A stretch of DNA of 64,000 nt from Meconema thalassinum (GCA_946902985.2 OX336389.2:340664444-340728443); one strand, 5' to 3'; counted from the first letter of the stretch, positions 11,321-21,939 are shown. Made by a program: numbers and translations. Notes: generated by a model not told the origin, from the letters alone.

Positions 11321-11805
11321 GTTAGGTTAGGTTAGGTTAGGTTATAACTAAGTTCATTATTTGTGCTCTCCCATTTGCTCTTACTTTTTTGCTCCCACTT
11401 TTTGCTCCCACTTTTTGCTCCTCACCTTTTTGCTCCCACCTTTTGCTCCACACTTTTTTGCTCCCACCTTTTGCTCCCCACTTTTTGGCTCCCACTTTTT
11501 GCTCCCACATTTTTGCTCCCACATTTTTGCTCCCACTTTTTTGCTCCCACTTTTTTGCTCGCACTTTTAAGTTAGGTTAGGTTAGGTTAGGTTAGGTTAT
11601 AGCTTAGTTTATTATGTGTGCTCTCACATTTGCTCTGATGTTTGCTCTGACTTTGAAGTTAGGTTAAGTTAGGTAAGGTTAGGTAAGGTAAGGTTAGGTT
11701 AGGTTATAACTAAGTTTATTATTTGTGCTGTCACATTTGTTCTCATATTTACTCTCACTTTGAAGTTAGGTTAGGTTAGGTTAGTTTAGGTTAGGTTAGG
11801 TTAAA
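11321..11805 (+). repeat. Interstitial TTAGG arrays with a shared spacer
   Basis: Four short TTAGG arrays lie at about 11321-11343, 11571-11599, 11659-11704 (degenerate) and 11765-11803. They alternate with spacers that share the phrase ATAACTAAGTT.ATTATTTGTG followed by CTCTCACATTTGCTCT. TTAGG is the arthropod telomeric unit. The first spacer is expanded by a separate minisatellite. The whole block behaves as a higher-order repeat. Confidence 0.85.
11374..11570. repeat. 13-16-bp minisatellite (TTTTTGCTCCCAC)
   Basis: About 14 tandem units of (A)CTTTTTTGCTCCCAC vary slightly in length. The unit seems to derive from the spacer phrase TTTGCTCT..CACTTT seen in the other spacers. Several overlapping ORFs on both strands (rich in Phe/Leu/Ala/Pro or Lys/Gly/Ala) arise from the repeat and are not genes. 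Confidence 0.9.
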
Positions 11806-11861
11806 TGAAGTTGGGTTAGGCTGAAAGGCAGAGGTATGAATTAAAACCCGCCTTTTCTCAT

Positions 11862-11998
11862 TTTTGCCTTACAAGACTGAGTGTACCCCGTTCCACTCGT
11901 GAGACCAGAAATTAAATTTCTTGGCAGAGCCAGGAATCGAACCCGGGCCTTCGCAGTAACGGTCAAGAATGCTAGCCACTACACCAAGTGGTTGACAA
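11862..11998 (-). mobile_element. tRNA-headed SINE fragment (family A)
   Basis: On the minus strand the head carries an A-box-like GTGTAGTGGCTAGC and a B-box GGTTCGATTCC. It is followed by the family-specific body TGCCAAGAAATTTAATTTC and GGAACGGGGTACAC. The same family occurs at 14150-14492, 15195-15575 and 62755-62959. It is too diverged after the B box to be a tRNA gene. Confidence 0.75.
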
Positions 11999-12041
11999 TA
12001 TAAAGCTGGTCTGGATTGCACATGATCAATTAATAATTACC

Positions 12042-12087
<46 letters not shown>
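12042..12087. repeat. (AAT)n microsatellite
   Basis: About 15 AAT units. Confidence 0.95.
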
Positions 12088-12159
12088 TTTAATAATAAAT
12101 ATTCCATTTAGCAACTACACGGCCGACCTCTCCCTGTGACGTCATTCACGATCTCAGGG

Positions 12160-12275
12160 CGTGGCGGCCATTTTGCCCATTAGCCACTGCGCCAGCTCTG
12201 CATGACCCCTGCATAAGAATAACATAGGGCTGGTTGCGCGCGGCGGCCATCTTGCCCATTAGCCCCTGCGCCAGA
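12160..12275. repeat. Two copies of a ~32-bp GC-rich motif
   Basis: The phrase GCGGCCAT.TTGCCCATTAG, followed by CC.CTGCGCCAG, appears at about 12166 and 12240. It is a diverged tandem duplication next to the LINE fragment and has no coding content. Confidence 0.7.
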
Positions 12276-12301
12276 ACCGCTCTTTTATTCCTACTTACAC
12301 G

Positions 12302-13552
12302 ATATTGGAATAAGAGGCACGACTTACAAACTATTTGAAAGCTATCTGAAAAACAGGGAAATGGCAGTTATGGTGAATAACACTATCAGTGACTCAGTAT
12401 AAGGAACACGGGGTATCCCTCAAGGCAGTATTATTTCACCTACACTATATAACCTGTTCGTAAACGACATGAATGAAACCATTGAACACAGTAAAATATT
12501 TATTTATGCTGATGACACCACTATATATACCATACATAAAGACTCAAACAGCTTTTGATAGACTTCAAGAAGACTTCAATAACATCACAAGATGGTGTCA
12601 TGACAATAATTTGTATATAAATACAACCAAATCTAAAATAATGCACATCAGAGTTGATCACTTCACACAAGAAAAATACAAACTAACGCACCACAGCATA
12701 TCATGCATACACCAAAACATCTTGGCAGGTTGCAAATGTAACACCTTCACAAATAGTACTTCGACACAAAAATACCTAGGAATTACCCTTGATGATCACT
12801 TTAAAATGAACACACACACAGTAAACATAATAAAAAAACCTAAGAGCAAACCTCTACACCTTCTACAATCTCCGATTTTATGTAGATAGGAAAACTTACA
12901 AAACAATTTATAGTGCTCTGATTGAAAGCAAATTAAGATATGCTATAGCAGCTTGGGGAAATCAAAACACAACTTTAATTAATAATCTTCAAGATAGCCA
13001 AAACAGGTTCTTTAAATATTTCACTGATATCCCTTATTTTAATATTAAAGAGTTGTTCCAAATTACTGTACTGAATCTCTACTACCATGATCCAAGATTC
13101 AGGCATAAGGTCTCTCACAACATACAAACAAGAGCCATAACAAGCACTAAATATGTAAAACCCTTATGTATAAATAGCTATGGTTTCAAGACACTAAATT
13201 ATATTATACCATCACTACTTAATGAACTACCACCTGGATTGACGAACATTAACAGCAAACAACTAGCTATAAGTCGCATTAAAAATATTACTTAACCAAA
13301 CATTAACTCATAACATAAATTCATTAATATAACTACTATAGTGTAACTTTTTGTGTCTTTTATTATTTACATTAATACTTTATCATTATCATTAAAAAAA
13401 ATGCATGCACTCTTGTATGAAATATAATCTATATATATGTTGTAAATAATAATTAATATGTCTCACAGATAATCTGTACTGTTATCAGATTCGTGAGACA
13501 TATCACAATAATGTAACATAAATAGTATTTAATAAATAAATTAAATTAAATT
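12302..13552 (+). pseudogene. 5'-truncated CR1/jockey-like LINE, RT C-terminal half and 3' end
   Basis: Reading across frames gives the non-LTR reverse transcriptase blocks GIPQGSIISPTLYNLFVNDM and IYADDTT (near 12500-12525), then W..NNLYIN, KYLGITLD and a C-terminal RLRYA..AWGNQ region. It ends at a stop at 13293-13295. Several frameshifts and one stop break it (12355-12410, 12540-12550, 12840-12890). Endonuclease and the first RT motifs are absent, as expected from 5' truncation. The 3' UTR (13296-13552) contains a stem-loop and ends in a TAAAT-type tail merging into (TTA)n. The fragment is inactive. Confidence 0.85.
13457..13502 (+). other. 3'-UTR stem-loop of the LINE
   Basis: A perfect 10-base inverted repeat has TATGTCTCAC at 13457-13466 and GTGAGACATA at 13493-13502, with a loop of about 26 bases. 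It lies about 50 bases from the 3' end of the LINE. 3' hairpins are known template-recognition signals in some LINE families; that role is inferred here. Confidence 0.65.
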
Positions 13553-13555
13553 ATT

Positions 13556-14140
13556 ATTATTATTATTATACTAATGCAACAAGCATGTGCCTCTTTCTTT
13601 TTCCTATCTCTCTCTCCCTCTGGAGTGCTAAAATAGCTAGGGATCACCGCCCTCCAGGCATGCTGCATCTGTTTGCATTACTCATGCAGATAAGAAACAT
13701 TTACGTGTGGACAGTCGAGTCAAATCAGCATCTTTCGTGTTAGGGCCTACTCATAAAACAGGAATGTCCAATTATTTTTGCTGTGAATTAAAAAGTACTA
13801 TTTCACAAATTGATAATAGTTTTGATAGTCGGAAATTTTAATGAAAGCACTATTATTCTGGTTCGTGCAACAAAATTTGAATTGAGGACTGGATCTCAGG
13901 GGAGCTTGTGCTAGCTAGCACCAGATTGAGAACGCCTGTTCCAGGAGAAGTTGGTAAGTTGAACAAGCATAGCGAATCTTGGAAAGATGTTTCTCAAGAA
14001 GGAGGAAATCACGTGAATCTATTTAAAGCAGATTTTCCTTGGTCTCTACACTACTCCAACCCGACCTCCTTGCGTATTAATTCAAGTACCATAACATGAT
14101 TGTTTAAACACAATTGTGCTTCAAAACAGGACCAGGGGCG
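13556..14140. other. Unassigned stretch
   Basis: It begins with a short (TTA)n run. The short ORF at 13908-14099 has no recognisable features. I see no gene or repeat copy. Confidence 0.4.
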
Positions 14141-14149
14141 AGATGATAT

Positions 14150-14492
14150 CGTGGTCTAGCTTCTTACCTACCTCTCACCGAGTTGTTTGTTGTTTAATTT
14201 GAGGGGCTTGGACATCGTAGTCATTCAGCCCCATATACGTGGGTGTGTGTATATGTAATTTGCCTGATAACCTGTGCTATTGTGATGTATGTGGTAGATT
14301 ATAGGCCTATGTATTTTGGACCGAGACTAGGATTGGGATTCAGAATCACTTCTTCTCAATTCTGCCTCAGGAGGCAAAGTGTACCCCGTTCCAGCCCTCA
14401 GACCAGAATTAAATTTCTTGGCAGAGCTGAAAATCGAACCCAGACCTCAAGGTCGACAGCCAAGAACGCTAGCCACCACACCGCAATGAAGA
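14150..14492 (-). mobile_element. tRNA-headed SINE (family A), diverged
   Basis: The minus-strand head (GTGGTGGCTAGCGTTC) and the body TGCCAAGAAATTTAATTCT match the copy at 15195-15575. The 3' part GGGGCTGAATGAC..CGATGTCC is present as its complement at 14200-14232. Internal deletions are evident. Confidence 0.75.
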
Positions 14493-14529
14493 TTAGGATA
14501 TACAGTATAGAGTACCAATGAAGAGGTAT

Positions 14530-14950
14530 TAATGCGAGTCGGGGAGGAGAGATGTTTTTGGCGACTCCTAATGAAAAGAAGAGATAGGTTGGTAGGGTAC
14601 ATACTAATAATAATATAGTAATGTTATTGGTTGTTCGTCCCTTTTAACTAGGCTACTTTGGCTTTTAGAGACGCCGGGGTGCCAGAATTTTGCCCCAAAG
14701 GGGATCTTTAACGTGCCAGTAAATCTACTGACACGGCTCCCTCACATTTGCGCACCCTCAAATACCACCTGACTGCGCCAGGATACGAACATGCAACCTT
14801 GGGACCAGCAAGCGAGAACGTTACCACTGAGCTACGCAGCCAGCCAGGGTACATACTGAGGCACCCAGGAAGAGCTAACTCACTTATGGAAGGAAGGGTT
14901 GAGGTCAAGAACTGTAGGGGAAGGGTGTCGTGTTGGAAGCATTTTTCAGT
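14530..14950 (+). pseudogene. LINE RT C-terminal tail interrupted by a SINE
   Basis: Plus-strand conceptual translation on either side of the SINE resembles the last part of many insect LINE reverse transcriptases. 'TPNEKKR.VG' precedes the insertion, and 'RHPGRANSLMEGRVE' with a basic, Gly/Arg-containing end follows. A homologous upstream portion, also followed by the same SINE, recurs at 19800-19975. No intact frame remains. Confidence 0.6.
14606..14845 (-). mobile_element. SINE family B with 12-bp target duplication
   Basis: The minus-strand head is CTGGCTGCGTAGCTCAGTGG with a B box near 14785. The body contains CATTTGAGGGTGCGCAAATG and the conserved 3' region ending near GACG.ACAACCAATAACATT. 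It is flanked by AGGGTACATACT at 14594-14605 and 14846-14857. Related copies lie at 19880-19978, 57680-57878 and 59889-60113. Confidence 0.85.
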
Positions 14951-14989
14951 GTTGATTTAGTAAATTAAATTTCAATGATTTTTAGTCTG

Positions 14990-15165
14990 TCAACACGATT
15001 GTACCCAAATTGTAATGGTTGTTATTCCCTAAACCTAGAAAATAATACAAGAGATTATTGGATGACTCGTTTCGATCGTCAAGCGATCATCATCAGATCG
15101 TTTGCGCTCAGGCTCTTATATCTATGCCTACGAATACGTCGGTTAGGATATACAAAATATACACA
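14990..15165 (+). repeat. Interspersed repeat R1, copy 1
   Basis: It is homologous, in reverse orientation, to about 20385-20520. The shared phrases are GTTATTCCCTAAACCT, TTTCGAT.GTCAAGCGATCATC and CTACGAATA. The family is unknown and no ORF is present. Confidence 0.65.
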
Positions 15166-15194
15166 GTAGTCTACACTTTTGCAGTTACAGAAGT

Positions 15195-15575
15195 GTCCAT
15201 CCCCCTAGTGTAGCGGCCAGCATTCCTGGCTGTCGCCCCAGAGGTCCGGGTTTGATTCCCGACTCTGCCAAGAAATTTAATTCTGTTCTGAGAGCTGGAA
15301 CGGGATACACTAGACTCGAGAGGTAAACACTGAGAAAAGGTGGGTTTGATTCCCACTTCAGCCATTGTGGAAGTGATTTTCTGTGGTTTCTCACGTCTAC
15401 TCCAGGCAAATGCCGGGATTGTACCTAACTTAAGGCCAGGGCCACCTCCTTCCCAATCCTCACATGAATAACAAATACAACGCTACTAAGTCTCCACCAT
15501 AACACAGGTTATTAGACACCTTCTACCCACACCCAAGTGCATGGGGCTGAATGACAACGATGTCCAAGTAACTTG
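15195..15575 (+). mobile_element. SINE family A, longest copy
   Basis: The head contains TAGTGTAGCGGCCAGCATTC and a B box GGGTTTGATTCCC. The body has TGCCAAGAAATTTAATTCTG and AGCTGGAACGGGATACAC, then GTGGGTTTGATTCCCAC, then the terminal domain GGGGCTGAATGACAACGATG. The total is about 380 bp, with two B-box-like sequences. Short minus-strand ORFs inside are incidental. Confidence 0.8.
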
Positions 15576-15825
15576 TTAGTAGGCCTATTATGTGATAATG
15601 TTAGTGGCTATTGACCTTCAAGTTTACTTGTTTAGTGTGATAATCTGCAATGGTCTAACTTGAATTTAAATTGAAGTACTAAGCTCAAGGTACGCACATA
15701 ATACTAACAAACCTGGCAAGTTACGCAAGTTCGCTATGAACTTCTGGAACTAAAATATTGCATGTATTGTATAATATATATACAGTGCTGCTACTTTTAA
15801 TAGATTAATTATAACTAGCTAACCA

Positions 15826-16090
15826 GTGCGAGAACTCCCGCATGTGTATAAACCACCCACCTGGCTTTACTGTTATGCGGGCTTCGATAAATATGTTTAT
15901 TTGTTTAAACAAATTGTCGATATTTATGAAATCACAGAGCAATTCTTCACTGCTGCTGGTTGCACAATGGGTTGTGTGCGCCCCATGTGTACAGACTACC
16001 CACCCGGCTCTAGTGATATGCCGCTGTACGTGACACAGTTCTGCCAGAGGCTATCGTCTTGTTTATTTGTTTAAAAGCACTCTATAAACA
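15826..16090. repeat. Diverged tandem duplication, ~155 bp
   Basis: CATGTGTATAAACCACCCACC..GGCT...ATATTTGTTTAAA-like blocks occur twice (15841-15915 and 15986-16075). Overlapping ORFs of 60-82 codons show no family features and probably are not genes. Confidence 0.5.
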
Positions 16091-16098
16091 GAAAAATT

Positions 16099-16472
16099 CA
16101 AGGTGAACAAACAATGCCGCACTTGGAGGTCGGCATGCGATTCCTCATCTAATTGCAAGACAAAAGTTTCAATAGCAAAATCGGATCGGGTGCAGTTTGA
16201 AAACACAACTATGAAAACGAGAAGCTGGCAACACTGTCACATCCTGCAGTGCATCGGAATGTACAGAGAAAGCCCCGGCAGAGCGCCAAGTTCCTGCGAC
16301 CTGCTTTTGGCCACGCTGCATGCAGTTACAGCGTTGCCAAAGCCTCGTTTCTTAACACGCATTTCTGTTGAACCTATTGGCAGGACTAGGTTTTGCAACA
16401 TACACTTTTGTTGTGAATTTCGACGAGGAACCGCTTGCCGACTTCCAAGAGCGGCATTTTTTGTTCACCCTG
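16099..16472. mobile_element. MITE with ~50-bp terminal inverted repeats
   Basis: The left end CAAGGTGAACAAACAATGCC and the complement of the right end (CAGGGTGAACAAAAAATGCC) match, and the match continues for about 50 bases through CTTGGA.GTCGGCA and TTCCTC.TC. The size is 374 bp. The right flank TA fits Tc1/mariner-type insertion, but the left flank is TT, so the target duplication is decayed or absent. The 127-codon ORF covering it is incidental. Confidence 0.8.
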
Positions 16473-16499
16473 TATATTTCCGTTGACTTTTCAAGAAAT

Positions 16500-17170
16500 G
16501 TAAGATTCTTCCTGAACTATTAAGACGATTTGGAAGATTTTGGTACTGAACCCTTTATCAACAGGCTGTATAAAGGATTCTAATAAATTATTCATCATCA
16601 TTTGATGCATTTCTACAGACAGCAGATATGAGAGCCAGACGAAGTTGGGAAAATGTTGAGAAATCAGTGGCAGAGAGAACACAAAGGTTTAAGCTCCTGT
16701 GGTATTTTAGAAAGTAGCATAGAAATCATGACGCAGAGGACAGGTGCAACTTTTAGAGCGAAGGGAGGCTTGGGTACGCACAGAATGGCTTGTTACTATG
16801 AGAGTTGGCGCCAAGAAGAAAACTGAATGCTACGATGTGAATGGTCAATCTTCATGTTAACCACTCCTTGTCGGAGGAATACAAGTAAGAGCTCGCGAAG
16901 ATCTACAAGAGTGAACCAATAAGATCAAGACGCCCTTTTTAAGCGGCAACTCGGCGTTATAACGCATCCTGGTGAATTAAAGCGGGAGTTATCTACGGAT
17001 TAATCCCACGAACGATTCGAGCTAGCTACAGCATAATCTTAACCTCCACATTGCTACGGAATTTATGATACCGATCGCATGCTAGTCTGATAATTATTAT
17101 GGAATAGTTTTCCATAAACCCCCTTCCATGCCTACTCTAGCCAGTTTCATTTATAAGTGGTCCAGGAAGC
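16500..17170. other. Unassigned stretch
   Basis: Only short ORFs are present. I see no recognisable repeat or gene. Confidence 0.4.
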
Positions 17171-17179
17171 TTCAAGAGA

Positions 17180-17350
17180 TGACTTTTATTTCAGCGTCTG
17201 GGGACGTAAGACTTTTATTTCAGCGTCTGAGGACGTATGACTATTATTTGAGCGTCTGAGGACGTAACTTTTATTTCAACGTCTGAGGACGTAAGACTTT
17301 TATTTCAGCGTCTGAGGACATAAGACTTTTATTCAGGTGTCTGAGGACAC
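17180..17350. repeat. 29-bp minisatellite, about 6 units
   Basis: The unit is GACTTTTATTTCAGCGTCTG plus AGGACGTAA. Copies are close to identical in the centre and decay to the right (GTGTCTGAGGACAC). Each unit carries TTTATTTCAG, which resembles a 3' splice site. Confidence 0.9.
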
Positions 17351-19540
17351 TAGGCATAACTTCTAATTTTAGTGTCGTGGACACACTGCATATTTTTCAT
17401 GTGTGTGAACATGGAACATTTTCGTCAAGTTATAAGTGTAACTTCAGTGATTTATTTGTAGTCCTAGTACTACCAGATAGGGGGAGTTCATCGAAATAAT
17501 TCACCAATAGACAGTCAAGGAATTTAGTACTTGATCGGTGAGTTTAATAGGAAATATATCGTGTGTGTATCTGACAAACATTATTTTAACTCAGCACGAG
17601 ATGACGTCTAGGAACGAGGGCGGATCTTGGAACCAGCAGGACATTTGCCTGAGGATGTCGATGGCGAGCTAAGCATTTTAAAGGAGTGATGGCTGGAGAT
17701 GTTTCCCTGACGCTGTTCTAAAGGAATGAGTACAAATGAATTTTATTATTTATTAAATCAGCTTTGGTTTTATGGGACGTACTTTTGTAGATATTTGTTT
17801 GCTTGTTTTGTAATGTAGATTCTTAGTTCTTGTTTACTGACACATTAAGTATGGGACAGCTGAGTGCTTTGTATTTTGTAGATATTGTGATTTTGTTTGG
17901 TTCAAGTATACGGGGCTATGCACAGCCCGTGCTCGTATTCGCTTGCGTAAATCGCGGTCAAGCATTGTAATTCGGAAGTATGCCTTATAACAAAAATGGA
18001 ACTGAATTAACTTGAGATTAAAAATAGAAATTGGAGGGTAAAAAGATTATTTGTGAGCAGAATTTATGATGGATCAGAATCATTTTGATAATTGCTTTTC
18101 AAGCAAGTCTGTACGGGATGGCACTCTTGCACCCGAGTTTTTGTTGTTTATTTTGTTTGATGTGTGTATGGACGCAATGTAGGTTGATCTGTTTTGAGCC
18201 GACCTAGATGGTATGTTGATGAGTGAGTCAGTCCAAGCTTTATGGTGTATGATGTGATTTTATGATGTGTTCGCGGGAAATATATCATTGAGATTATTCC
18301 GACTTGCAGCACATCAGCCCAGTTCATAACCTCGCGAGGCTGAGCTTGTGGTAAATATTTGTGTTTCTTGCCATCCGAGTGGATGAGTGAGATATGTCTT
18401 TGCGCGTTTCCAGATGGATAACGGGACCTGTATGGCTCCATGTATAATTAGCACCAAGCTTGGAAGACTGACAGAGAGAAGAGGCAGCGTTGACTCATAA
18501 CTAGGGGAGGGCTCAATCAGATGACGCGACGTGGTCATTAGCAGCAGGCTAGGTTCCTGTACTTCAATATAAGATGTTATTTAAATTCACTAAAAACTGA
18601 TCGGTTATAAAGAGTGTTTGGTGGATTTAAATGGGAGTTGTCCATGGTTTTAAGGTATCTTCCGAAACATCTGTTCGTCTGGCTTTATTTTATGTAAATA
18701 TAATTTTCAGCCGTTTAGGCTTGTATTTTGTTGCTGTTGCTTGACTTATAGTGTGTTTATTTTACGCGTTCAATGACCCCGTGTGGCCTGAGGTGTGCGA
18801 GGCTGTTTCCCATTTTGTGATGCGAGCTTTTTGGCCTATTTCGGCATGCTCTTTGTGTTTTGTGTGCTTTGGCACGGGCTAGAATCTCGGGGAGGTTCAT
18901 CATGTTTTAGTATTTTAGATCTTGCATGTGTCAGTAGTAATTATAGTGTGTTAATTAAGGGTGGGTCCCATAGCCGTAGTGTGACTTAAAAGATGCAACT
19001 CCGTGAGCAATATGACTGTTTCAGTTGTAAACGGACTCGCATCAGTACTCATTTTCTTATTAAGGATCAGTACACCACGCATTATATAACTTCTTGACCA
19101 GGATAAATGGATTTGTATCCATATAAATGTGAGGAGCGAGTTCTTACCGCTCAATTTTATGTTATGATTAATCATTTGAGTGATGCAGTATTCACATTGT
19201 TTGTTGAGTGGAGCGAGTTCTGACCGCTCAGAATTTTCTTTATTTCATATGGGAGTGAAAGTCAGGGAGGACTTATTATTATTATGCACATAATTTTCAG
19301 TCATTAAATACTTTTTATTCTACTTGTTATTCATTTTAGTTCTAGTATAGCCTCTGTTATGGACCTTTCTATTCATTAGAGCATGTTGTTTTTGCGAACT
19401 TTGCTTTGAAAAGCATTCAGGACTGAGCACGACCCCGTAGAAAGAATCTTGATAAAACACTGCTTTATTGAAGGGTACAGTACAAACCACACTTTCTAAC
19501 TCCCTCTGGTTTAGGAGCTTGAGTTTTGTGAAACATACAC
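17351..19540. other. Unassigned stretch with a short diverged repeat
   Basis: There is no ORF above 97 codons and none with family features. A ~76-bp diverged duplication containing GGAGCGAGTTCT.ACCGCTCA lies at about 19133 and 19209. The region is TG-rich on plus (17700-18800) and may be retroelement-derived UTR or LTR, but no matching repeat is seen in the window. Confidence 0.4.
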
Positions 19541-19557
19541 CTTAGCGTATTATATAA

Positions 19558-20375
19558 TAAGATTATCGAATAATCGATTAATCTAAGCAGTAAAAATCGA
19601 TTAATTGCTATAAATAACGAACAATCTATAGAGCGTTTATTCGATTGGTCGTTGAATTGGTTGGTCGAATAATTGGTGAATTGTTTTGTCGATTAATCGA
19701 TATACTGTGCTTCGCTCCATTCACTACGCTCTCACAGAAGCAAATCAGGCATTTAATTAATTAATATATATTGTATTATATATTTTTAAATAATGTACAA
19801 GTCGGGCAGGAGAGATGTTTTTGGTGACTCCTAATGAAAAGAAGAGAGAGGTTGGTAGGGTACATACTAGTAATAATATAGTAATGTTATTGGTGTTACG
19901 TCCCTTTTAACTAGGCTACTCTGGCTTTTAGAGACGCCAGGGTGCCGGAACTTTGCCCCGAAAGAGATCTTTAACGTGAAAATTTCACTAAATCAAAGTA
20001 AAACAAAAATGTTCCTGTCATAAATTGTGAACATTGATCAACAATTCAAAATGTTTGCTGTAAACCCTTCTTTTTGCGAAACCCTGCCCAATTTGATTGA
20101 TGTTTGTCCTTCCACAGTCACCGACCCTTATTTGGTTATTGTTAACATAGACAACGTAGGACACTTTGTAGACTATATTTAGGCAAAAACTTTTATAGAT
20201 TGCTATACATCATTCTGAAAATTAGCGTAACTCAACTTAAGCGATAAACTTATTTTCTTATCTCGTATCTACTAATCAATAAGTCGATTCTTACGTTCGC
20301 CGAATAATCGATTGAACGGTCAGTCGATTAAACTATTCGATTAATCGATTAACCGAACATAGCATATTACCCGCT
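19558..20375. mobile_element. Possible DNA element with CGATTAAT subterminal repeats
   Basis: Both ends carry clusters of ATCGATTAAT/CGATTAATCGATTA: 19560-19610 and 19690-19705 on the left, 20285-20360 on the right. The ends are roughly inverted (AATCGATTAATC against GATTAATCGATT). It includes the LINE/SINE piece 19800-19978. No transposase is visible. Boundaries and class are uncertain. Confidence 0.4.
19800..19978. mobile_element. LINE-tail plus truncated SINE B (second copy)
   Basis: 19800-19880 matches 14537-14617 (plus-oriented LINE RT tail). 19880-19978 matches the 3' part of the minus-oriented SINE at 14606-14845 and stops abruptly at AACGTGA. The LINE-SINE junction is the same in both places, so the composite was copied after the SINE inserted. 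Confidence 0.8.
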
Positions 20376-20384
20376 GTAATCTTA

Positions 20385-20520
20385 ACCCACATATTCGTAG
20401 ACATATATTAATAGCCAGAGTGTAAAGGATCCGGAGATGATCGCTTGACAATCGAAACTGGTCATCCAGTTGCATCAATTAATCTCATATAATTCTTTCC
20501 AGGTTTAGGGAATAACACCC
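20385..20520 (-). repeat. Interspersed repeat R1, copy 2
   Basis: This is the reverse-orientation homologue of 14990-15165. Confidence 0.65.
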
Positions 20521-21210
20521 TTTACAATTTGGTTATAGGCCTAATGCCCCTTTCACACGGGGCCACCATGGCCGCCCCACTACGTCTTTGCATTGATTCA
20601 AATGGAGCCTTTCACACGTGGTGGTGGTGGCGGGCCTGGTCGCGCGGCCAGAATTCGTGGTGGCAGGTAATGCGATTTTTGGCGCGGCCAAGTTGGCCGC
20701 GACACCACATGTTTACATTGAGTCAAATGGAGCCTTTCACACGAGACGCGGCTTTCTGTGCGGCCAGGCCAGCAGGGGGGTAGATGTTATTAGGCAACTA
20801 TATGTTTATACAAAGTAACGAAAACGTAAGGGCCCATGTCCTCGCTGTTCCGTCCCTTAAATTTAAAACAACTAACGAAAAAATAACTATTTGTTACTTT
20901 GACAACCGTAACGGTAATTCTGTCACTATTTTTGGTAAGTAACGATAACTGTAACGAAATTACTTTTGATTAAAATCGATTTAAATCGCTTTGAGTTTGC
21001 TCTTATCTCCCGGCTGATGAATACATTTAGTATCTCTTGTGATTATCTCACCATGTGAAAAAGATAAACAAATGTCCATGTCCGGCTGTAACTATGACTA
21101 CACACAATATTGCGTTTCATTCACTTGTTTATATGTTTACCTCCGTGAAAGTATAATGTAACGAATTATCGGGAGTACACTGTAAATCGAAAATGTGCAA
21201 ATTCTTCTTA

Positions 21211-21269
21211 CCTCAGTGTCACTAGCAGTTTTTCCTCTGGAGGTGTACTATCTCTCATAGTTGTGTCCA
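21211..21269 (-). pseudogene. Harbinger transposase fragment, second half (left of Ginger)
   Basis: On the minus strand this continues the frame from 25228-25265 without a gap once the TCCA duplication is counted once. It encodes a 'MRDSTPPEEKLLVTLR' block typical of PIF/Harbinger transposases just before the catalytic domain. The coding then reaches AG|GTAAGA at 21212-21205, which could be a splice donor or, read through, a TAA stop. The DDE domain is absent. Confidence 0.75.
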
Positions 21270-21293
21270 TGTTACAGGAAAAGTCGATTCTCC

Positions 21294-21437
21294 AGTAAGA
21301 GTTGACTCTCCCTAGGTAAAGTCGACTCTTACTGATCTTTTCAGTAAAAGTTGATTAAAAGCGGTATGTCTTCAATTTCGATCAACATTTACTAGTCAGA
21401 GTTGACTATACCTAGGGAAAGTATACTCTCACTGACT
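21294..21437. repeat. Palindromic CCTAGG-centred modules, left Ginger end
   Basis: Two ~40-bp imperfect palindromes centre on CCTAGG (21294-21333 and 21394-21437), with arms AGTAAGAGTTGACT and AGTC.ACTCTTACT. Matching modules lie at the right end (25095-25125 and 25161-25200). They are probable integrase-binding sites (inference). Confidence 0.8.
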
Positions 21438-21897
21438 TGAGGTAGTAACAATTGACTATTTGCAAGGAAACGGCACTAGCTAATAAAAACGAATAGGGAG
21501 GCAAAACCAATGCATTAAGAGAGAGAAATGTTTAAGAGAAACTAATAAAAATTAAAAACCGTTATAATACTGTACATAAAGAGATATAAATATTTATCAT
21601 TTATTACAGCATGGTAAAGATTTGTGACACTTTGATTTGCAAAGTACACTTTTCTTCTTGCACATGCACTTCATGGATTCGCATTTAGTGTTGCAAGGAC
21701 ATTTTAAAAAACCTTGTCCACTTCCAAGTGATTGTGAAGTTGCAACAGTCTATGGAACAGTCTATTGTTTTATCCATAGAAACTTCATTTTCTTGGATAA
21801 TGTTCGTAGGACATTAAATTTACTGAATTGAGACCTGACAAATTGAAATCATTGACATCTGAACAATTTAATACTATGGGCAGCGAGAGAGAGGAGA

Positions 21898-21921
21898 TTA
21901 TATATATATATATATATATAT
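21898..21921. repeat. (TA)n microsatellite
   Basis: About 12 TA units lie just downstream of the integrase stop. Confidence 0.9.
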
Positions 21922-21939
21922 TATTTTAGCTTTGAAAAC

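Noticed and set aside
11337..11580. Several overlapping 63-75-codon ORFs on both strands
   Set aside because: They are open in many frames because of the TTTTTGCTCCCAC minisatellite; amino-acid runs simply follow the unit.
10716..12090. CRISPR-like regularly spaced repeats
   Set aside because: The repeats are tandem or telomeric-type with no unique regular spacers, in a eukaryotic genome.
16103..16486. 127-codon plus-strand ORF
   Set aside because: It spans a MITE from one inverted end to the other; no domain; incidental.
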